Assembly (NCBI RefSeq): GCF_041381155.1
Contig: NC_091139.1
Span: 7,502,383 to 7,566,382, forward strand
DNA length: 64,000 nucleotides
Source of the DNA: Argopecten irradians
Taxonomy: Eukaryota > Mollusca > Bivalvia > Pectinida > Pectinidae
Direction: 5' to 3'
Position 1 is the first letter of the stretch, and every line of letters begins with the position of its first letter. Position numbers and translations under genes: made by a program. This document shows positions 59,201 through 64,000 of the stretch, in pieces. The notes beneath the pieces are model-generated. The model did no database searches and was not told the origin of the DNA. It was given only the letters and a program-made list of their open reading frames with translations.

Positions 59201-61564
59201 GTCCTACCTCATTACCTGGGACGAGGAAGATGCCATCTCAGCCTTCAGGTGCTGGGTAAGTAGCAACCATATTCTTTGGTATAAACATTTAAAAAATGAA
59301 TCAAAATCAATCTGAAACATAAATAAAACTGCAAAGACCAATTTATCTTTCTTTTAAAGGCGCTTTGTCTTGTGAAAAATATAAAGGAAATAGCTTCTAT
59401 ATATTGTGATGTTTTTAACTAGAACAGCAAATTGTAAAATTCTTTTGAGATATATCCTAGCAATAGACAAAATTATCTAGACAGTTAATTACAGCAAGAA
59501 ACTACACTCCAAAGAGATTATTATTTAAGTTGTTTAACTGTTGCATGCTTGTACACTATAAAATCCACTATTTACATGGGATATACAATAAACATCCAAA
59601 ATTTCTGAAAAGGGTCAATTTCATATTGTTATAAATGCCATTTCTAGGTGTATGAGCGAACAAGTTGGACTGACGTCATGATGTCAAGATCTCAGAATGC
59701 CCGCTGTCCGAGGACACAGCGTGCTCAAGACTACCTGATGCCAGGAACTGGTCTGTCTCTTCGTATGACGGAATCAGAAAGGCTGTGTAAGTTTTAAATC
59801 TGCGGACTTCATTTCGTTTGGTGATGAGACAAAGATCTCTTTCTGAGGGTAGCCGCACAAGTTCCTTACTACAGTGCTTCCTTTCAGTCACACTCTTACA
59901 CAGTTGTTGACATATCTTTACCCACTAAAAAGACCCATTTCTATTGCTGCATCATTAGTGCATCAAAATTTACAACATTCTCTTTTACAATGTAGTTAGT
60001 GTTAAATGCTGATGTTAGGCTACAATATCAAAACTTTCACTACATAATGTGGATATTCCTTAAGTCCCCCATAGACATGCTGGTTAAATATGGAAGTCAG
60101 AAGTTGATAAAGAGAAAAATTTAATGAAAGATTGGCAAGGTGTAAATGACGAGAAAAAGTTCATGAGAGATTGACAAGGTGTAAATGAAGAGAAAAAGTT
60201 AATGAGAGATTGACAAGGTGTAAATGAAGAGAAAAAGTTCATGAGAGATTGACAAGGTGTAAATGAAGAGAAAAAGTTAATGAGAGATTGACAAGGTGTA
60301 AATGAAGAGAAAAAGTTAATGAGAGATTGACAAGGTGTAAATGAGAGATTGACAAGGTGTAAATGAGAGCTGGACAAGGCGTAAATGAAGAGAGAAAGTT
60401 AATGAGAGATTGACAAGGTGTAAATGAAGAGAAAAAGTTAATGAGAGATTGACAAGGTGTAAATGAAGAGAAAAAGTTCAAGAGAGATTGACAAGGTGTA
60501 AATGAAGAGAAAAAGTTAATGAGAGATTGACAAGGTGTAAATGAAGAGAAAAAGTTAATGAGAGATTGACAAGGTGTAAATAAAGAGAAAAAGCTAATGA
60601 GAGATTGACAAGGTGTAAATGAAGAGAAAAAGTTAATGAGAGATTGACAAGGTGTAAATGAAGAGAAAAAGTTAATGAGAGATTGACAAGGTGTAAATAA
60701 AGAGAAAAAGTTAATGAGAGATTGACAAGGTGTAAATGAAGAGAAAAAGTTAATGAGAGATTGACAAGGTGTAAATAAAAGAAAAAGCTAAGAGATTGAC
60801 AAGGTGTAAATGAAGAGAAAAAGTTAATGAGAGATTGACAAGGTGTAAATGAAGAAAAAGTTAATGAGAGATGGACAAGGTGTAAATAAAGAGAAAAAGT
60901 TAATGAGAGATTGACAAGGTGTAAATGAAGAGAAAAAGTTAATGAGAGATTGACAAGGTGTAAATGAAGAGAAAAAGTTAATGAGAGATTGACAAGGTGT
61001 AAATAAAGAGAAAAAGCTAATGAGAGATTGACAAGGTGTAAATGAAGAGAAAAAGTTAATGAGAGATTGACAAGGTGTAAATGAAGAGAAAAAGTTAATG
61101 AGAGATTGACAAGGTGTAAATGAAGAGAAAAAGTTAATGAGAGATTGACAAGGTGTAAATGAAGAGAAAAAGTTCATGAGAGATTGACAAGGTGTAAATG
61201 AAGAGAAAAAGTTAATGAGAGATTGACAAGGTGTAAATGAAGAGAAAAAGTTAATGAGAGATTGACAAGGTGTAAATGAAGAGAAAAAGTTAATGAGAGA
61301 TTGACAAGGTGTAAATGAAGAGAAAAAGTTAATGAGAGATTGACAAGGTGTAAATGACAATACTGAATTCATTTTCTTCATTGATATGCAAAACTTACAT
61401 GTCTTTTTTACTTTACAGTTGATGATTGTCCACAGAGGTTTGACCCTGGTATCAACCCGTACAAGAAACCTACAACAATCTATGTCCTCAGCAAGTCTTC
61501 GGCAATCTCTCCATCCACAGTCTTCCTCTTCTTGATGACTTGTCTATTGTTCTTCATTCACTAA
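50258..61564 (+). CDS. Secreted, probably GPI-anchored protein with A-B-A-B Cys-rich repeat (thirteen exons)
   Basis: Exons are 50258-50324, 51907-52129, 52720-52802, 53447-53557, 53992-54201, 55949-56064, 56296-56416, 56837-57062, 57326-57525, 57990-58235, 59149-59255, 59648-59786 and 61419-61564. Phases agree throughout, giving 664 residues. Residues 1-22 form a signal peptide (LALICLNLMLV core). The C-terminus has SKSSAISPST followed by a hydrophobic stretch (651-663) ending at the stop, typical of a GPI signal. Between them is a twofold repeat. Units A start CVIPEEYHGDWYT (31) and CNLPRNITGTWFT (322). Units B start CISTFEGVYQF (170) and CPVAGRYQFEQ (461), each with a second half YQCMGTWF or LMCVGFWM ending in KCL or RCW. 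From memory this resembles invertebrate proteins annotated with DUF7042-DUF7045; that label is unverified. Function unknown. An AATAAA lies at 62208. Confidence 0.9.
50690..50944. mobile_element. MITE, family F (GGTCACACTTAATAACG termini)
   Basis: The left end GGTCACACTTAATAACGAC and right end GTCGTTATTAAGTGTGACC are inverted complements, extended inward by ACAACAAACGACAA-type sequence. ACGAATT is present next to both ends, two bases out of register on the right, as a possible target duplication. It lies in intron 1 of the GPI-anchored protein gene. Confidence 0.8.
51108..51162. repeat. Strong hairpin in intron 1
   Basis: TGAGAAACTTCTGAGATG and CATCAGAAGTTTCTCA form a stem of about 15 pairs with one bulge and a short loop (TATTGCA). 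It may be structural or a fragment of a fold-back element. It is not identifiable as a microRNA precursor from sequence alone. Confidence 0.6.
51290..51367 (-). pseudogene. tRNA-like sequence (Thr-AGT-like), probably a SINE head or tRNA pseudogene
   Basis: The minus strand reads TAGCTCAGTGGTAGAGCA (D arm and A box), a possible anticodon loop CTAGTGT, and GGGTTCGAATCC (B box). The D arm pairs well, the anticodon stem pairs mainly by wobble, the T stem has a mismatch, and the acceptor strands do not pair. I therefore do not call it a working tRNA gene. It may be the head of a tRNA-derived SINE. Confidence 0.6.
51470..51655 (+). mobile_element. tRNA-derived SINE, degenerate copy
   Basis: It starts CGGTGGTAGAGTGGTTAAG (A-box remnant) and continues with GGTACTGACCACTGGTCGG and GGTGGTTTTCTCTGAGTAC. 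It ends CACATCCTTACATGGC and GTAATAGGACATTACATTAA. Order and sequence follow the SINE at 21853-22080. It lies in intron 1 of the GPI-anchored protein gene. Confidence 0.7.
52281..52480. mobile_element. MITE, family B, truncated copy 2
   Basis: It begins AAAGATGCTCCACTGCAGAC and shares TAATCATGTAGTATATGTC, GGTGCATGTGCAATCA and ATAGTGCCACAGAATTTTC with the element at 35580-35912. The right terminus is not found. It lies in intron 2 of the GPI-anchored protein gene. Confidence 0.65.
54466..55948 (+). repeat. 25-bp repeat of the exon 6 acceptor junction, about 59 copies
   Basis: The unit is TTGGTTACAATAACTGTGAT followed by TTCAG. The last copy is the real 3' splice site of exon 6: ACCTGTGTTTTCAG at 55935-55948. 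The exon then opens AAACTCGTTACCAATG, which resembles the start of the unit (TTGGTTACAATA). The array therefore looks like repeated duplication of the acceptor together with the first exon bases. Every copy keeps a TTTCAG acceptor core. It fills most of intron 5. Confidence 0.93.
57591..57785 (+). mobile_element. tRNA-derived SINE copy
   Basis: It starts GGAGGCCACAGTGGTCAAGT with GGTTAAGATGTTC (A box), then TACTGACCACTTGTTGGTGG, then TTAATAGGACTTCAAACTC. These follow the same order as the SINE at 21853-22080. The B box is decayed. It lies in intron 9 of the GPI-anchored protein gene. Confidence 0.75.
58275..58376. mobile_element. Possible small MITE (TTCACCCCT ends)
   Basis: CACTTATTCACCCCTAAAAA on the left and GTCAGGGGTGAACGAGTTTA on the right are inverted complements over about 15 bases. 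Similar TTCACCCCT words occur at 39157 and 54223. Low information; it could be chance. Confidence 0.35.
58469..58610. repeat. Near-perfect palindrome, arms about 68 bp, loop 3 bp
   Basis: Arms 58469-58536 and 58540-58610 are inverted complements from ATTGATGTCACTATTTTTT to GAATCTGC, around ATA, with a few mismatches and indels. It lies in intron 10 of the GPI-anchored protein gene. It is likely a fold-back element or recent inverted duplication. Confidence 0.85.
60092..61357. repeat. Minisatellite array, 39-bp unit, about 32 copies
   Basis: The unit is GAGAAAAAGTTAATGAGAGA followed by TTGACAAGGTGTAAATGAA. It occupies intron 12, between exon 12 and the last exon of the GPI-anchored protein gene. 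Length 39 is a multiple of three, so the minus strand stays open across it (60824-61381, repeats of SFTPCQSLINFFS). That frame has no upstream gene and is not called. Each unit carries ACAAG|GTGTAAA, a weak donor-like site. Confidence 0.95.
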
Positions 61565-62366
61565 AACATGAGCCACATTATCAAAAACTTTACACAGACA
61601 AGTCTCTACAGATACTGAATTGTTGCTAACGGAAATAAGACTGTCCAGCAACAGAAAGAGAAAACTTTTATTGCTTGTACAAGAAAGATTTCTTACAATG
61701 TCAGTGAAGGCCATGAAAGGTTCCCTCGAAAATTATTTTTTAATTCACTAACAGTGATCTAATTGTCATTCAGAACATTATTTTAATTAGAAATGGAACT
61801 TCTAACTTCATTCAGAACATTATTTTTATTAGAAATGGAACTTCTAACTGGTTTTCTATGCAACTTTGTATGACTGATTTCTGGTGTTATATCTGTGATA
61901 AATTCCAACAACACCCAAAAATGAATGAGTGTTACAAAATCTTTACTTCAGACATAGAAACAGTTTGAAGCAGCTTGTCACATATATCAACATTTGAAAC
62001 TAAAGCTTAACCTTAATATTTGACTATATCAGATTTAAATTTTCATTTAACATCATACCTTGATTAGTAATCTCAATTTATTGCTGTAATATGTTATCAG
62101 AAATGTATTAAATTAGTCAGGGAAAGACAGTTATATGTACATGTATTTGTATAGATGGGGTATGTACTTATTACACATATTTGAACATTTCACTAAATAG
62201 TACAAAGAATAAAGAGTAGATCTTTGTCGAAGTGAAGAAATCTTCTTTGCTACAAGTGCTGAGTTATAACTGTGTTAATGAAAAAAATAACTTAATAGAT
62301 ACATTCTCATGTAGTGTGATATGTGTAGTAGGAATGAATTTATATATCATTTGTCTATACGTCTAT
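61565..62366 (+). other. 3' UTR of the GPI-protein gene and flank
   Basis: A direct repeat TCATTCAGAACATTATTTT with ATTAGAAATGGAACTTCTAA occurs at about 61768 and 61808. AATAAA at 62208-62213, 644 bases after the stop, is the best polyadenylation candidate. No other gene is seen. Confidence 0.55.
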
Positions 62367-63766
62367 TTTTAGCTCACCTGGTCCAAAGGACCGAGGTGAG
62401 CTTATGGGATACCGCAGCGTCCAGCGTCCGTCGTCCGGTGTCCGGCGTCCGGCGTCCGTCAACAATCGACTTCTTCTCCATAACCGCTTGTCGGATTTCA
62501 ACAAAATTTGACTGGTAGCATCCTTATGGGCTACTAACTGAAAATTGTACAAATGATGGGGCTGACACCCCAAGGAGCTGAGGGGCGGGGCTAAAAGGGG
62601 TCAATTTGGCTATTTCCATATAAACGACTTCTTCTCTGAAACCAAGCATGGGATAGCACCCATAATGCAATGGTAGCATCCTTATAGGGTTGGGATTCAA
62701 AATTGTACAAATGATGGGGCTGACCCCCCGGGGGCCTGAGGGGCGGGGTCAAAAGAGGTCAATTTGGCTATTTCCATATAAACGTCTTCTTCTCTGAAAC
62801 CATGCATGGGATAGCATCAATAATGCAATGGTAGCATCCTTATAGGGTGGGGATTCAAAATTGTACAAATGATGGGGCTGACCCCCCCGGGGGCCTGAGG
62901 GGCGGGGTCAAAAGGGGTCAATTTGCCTATTTCCATATAAACGACTACTTTTCTGAAACTAAGCATGGGATAGCACCCATAATGCAATGGTAGCATCCTT
63001 ATAGTGTGGGGATTCAAAATTGTACAAATGATGGGGCTGACCTCCTGGGGGCCTGAAGGATGGGGTCAAAAGGGGTCAATTTGGCTATTTCCATATAAAT
63101 GGCTTCTTCTCTTCAACAAAGCATGGGATAGCACCCATAATGCAATGGTAGCATCCTTATAGGGTGGGGATTCAAAATTGTACAAATGATAAGACTTGAC
63201 CCCCCGGGGCCTGAGGGGTGGGGGGGGGTCAAAAGTGGTCAATTTCCATAAAAATGACTTCCTCTCTGCAACTTAACATGATATTAAGCTCATAATGCAA
63301 TGGTTACATCCTTGTAGGGTTTGGATTCAAAATTTTGCAACTGATGGGGTGACCCCCCAGGGGCCTGAAGGGTGGGGTCAAAAGGGATCAATTTAGCTAT
63401 TTCCATATAAACGACTTCTTCTCTGCAACTAAGCATGGAAGAGCACAATGCAATGGTAGTATCCTTATAGGGTTGGGATTTGAAATTGTACAAATGATAG
63501 GGCTGACCCCTGGGGCCTTAGACGGCAATAGACGCAGGGTCAAAAAGGTCAATAAGGCTACTATTTTCATATAAATTACTTTGTCTCTGAACCTATGTAT
63601 TGGATAGCATATTTGTATGGTATCAATAGCATCATTGTATGGTTGTGATTCAAAATTATACTTTGGGAGTCAATTTTGCTAATTTATCTAATTGTCAGAG
63701 TCTTTGTGATAATTATTTTAAAAAAACCAGGTGAGTGATACAGGCCCTCTGGGCCTCTTGTTGGAA
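62367..63766 (+). mobile_element. Composite repetitive element, family C, copy 2, with about 158-bp internal repeats
   Basis: The 5' end is the palindrome AGCTCACCTGGTCC, spacer AA, AGGACCGAGGTGAGCT, then CGTCCGGCGTCC-type words. The 3' end is CCAGGTGAGTGATACAGGCC followed by CTCTGGGCCTC. Internally about six units start AATTTGGCTATTTCCATAT (62603, 62761, 62920, 63078 and on) and contain CATGGGATAGCACCCATAAT and GGGGCTGACC. The same ends occur inverted at 40277-40928. There is no transposase; the class is uncertain. Confidence 0.8.
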
Positions 63767-64000
63767 TTTTTATTTTCATAAATATGAAATGCAGGATGAC
63801 GCAATTTAATTGTAAAATTATAGACATGAATGGTGTTGTGATGGGCAAAGTTTTTTTTTTTTAAGTATGCAGATGTTTAAAAGTATAAGAAATCTGTGTG
63901 TAAATGAGTGTGAATGTGTAAGTGCATGCTTGTGTTATAATAAATGTGCTTTGTTAATTAATGTAATTATGTAAATAAGGATAAACAGTTGATTTGATGT
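63767..64000. other. AT-rich flank
   Basis: A T run at about 63852 and TG-rich sequence follow the repetitive element. No gene is seen up to the window end. Confidence 0.4.

Noticed and set aside
60824-61381. Minus-strand 185-codon frame of SFTPCQSLINFFS repeats
   Set aside because: It is a by-product of the 39-bp array within an intron of the opposite-strand gene.
62321-63493. Short frames in the composite element at the right end
   Set aside because: They follow the 158-bp internal repeats and carry no recognisable transposase or host domain.

Overview
This window reads as intron-rich, AT-rich nuclear DNA of a bivalve mollusc, probably a scallop (Pectinidae). Three things support this: the host genes have metazoan exon structures, many short inverted-repeat elements end in mollusc-type sequences, and two dispersed repeats at 436-700 and 21853-22080 match families I remember from scallop genomes. 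The species is inferred, not proven. No bacterial gene, CRISPR array, rRNA, intact tRNA gene or retrovirus-like element was recognised.

Layout. 1-3385: a dispersed repeat and a two-copy tandem duplication of about 1.29 kb. 3386-12245: two back-to-back minisatellites with 34-bp and 50/51-bp units. 13692-23604 (minus): the 5' part of TFB1M, the mitochondrial 12S rRNA dimethyladenosine methyltransferase, with a 7.2-kb minisatellite of about 26-bp units in its first intron. 24293-33402 (plus): an XK-related protein (XKR4/6/7-like scramblase family), head-to-head with TFB1M, whose last exon encodes a tail of more than 1,100 residues. 33403-40038: AT-rich convergent intergenic DNA with small transposons. 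40039-47277 (minus): a complete nine-exon BSDC1 gene. 47278-50257: intergenic DNA with two adjacent MITEs. 50258-61564 (plus): a thirteen-exon gene for a secreted, probably GPI-anchored 664-residue protein with an A-B-A-B internal repeat. 62367-63766: a composite repetitive element with about 158-bp internal repeats.

About a third of the window is tandem repeat. The main oddity is that three minisatellites, in two neighbouring genes, are copies of the adjacent exon-intron junction itself: the donor of BSDC1 exon 4, the donor of BSDC1 exon 8, and the acceptor of exon 6 of the GPI-anchored protein gene. The introns therefore carry many decoy splice sites. The other notable features are the oversized XKR tail, which contains its own 30-bp coding minisatellite, a roughly 2.63-kb higher-order duplication inside the TFB1M intron array, and two long near-perfect palindromes.

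The genes do not form an obvious pathway. TFB1M and XKR may share a divergent promoter of about 690 bp. XKR and BSDC1 converge. BSDC1 and the GPI-anchored protein gene diverge from a 3-kb spacer. All exon borders were set by hand from GT/AG sites, conserved reading phase and remembered protein families; no search was run.
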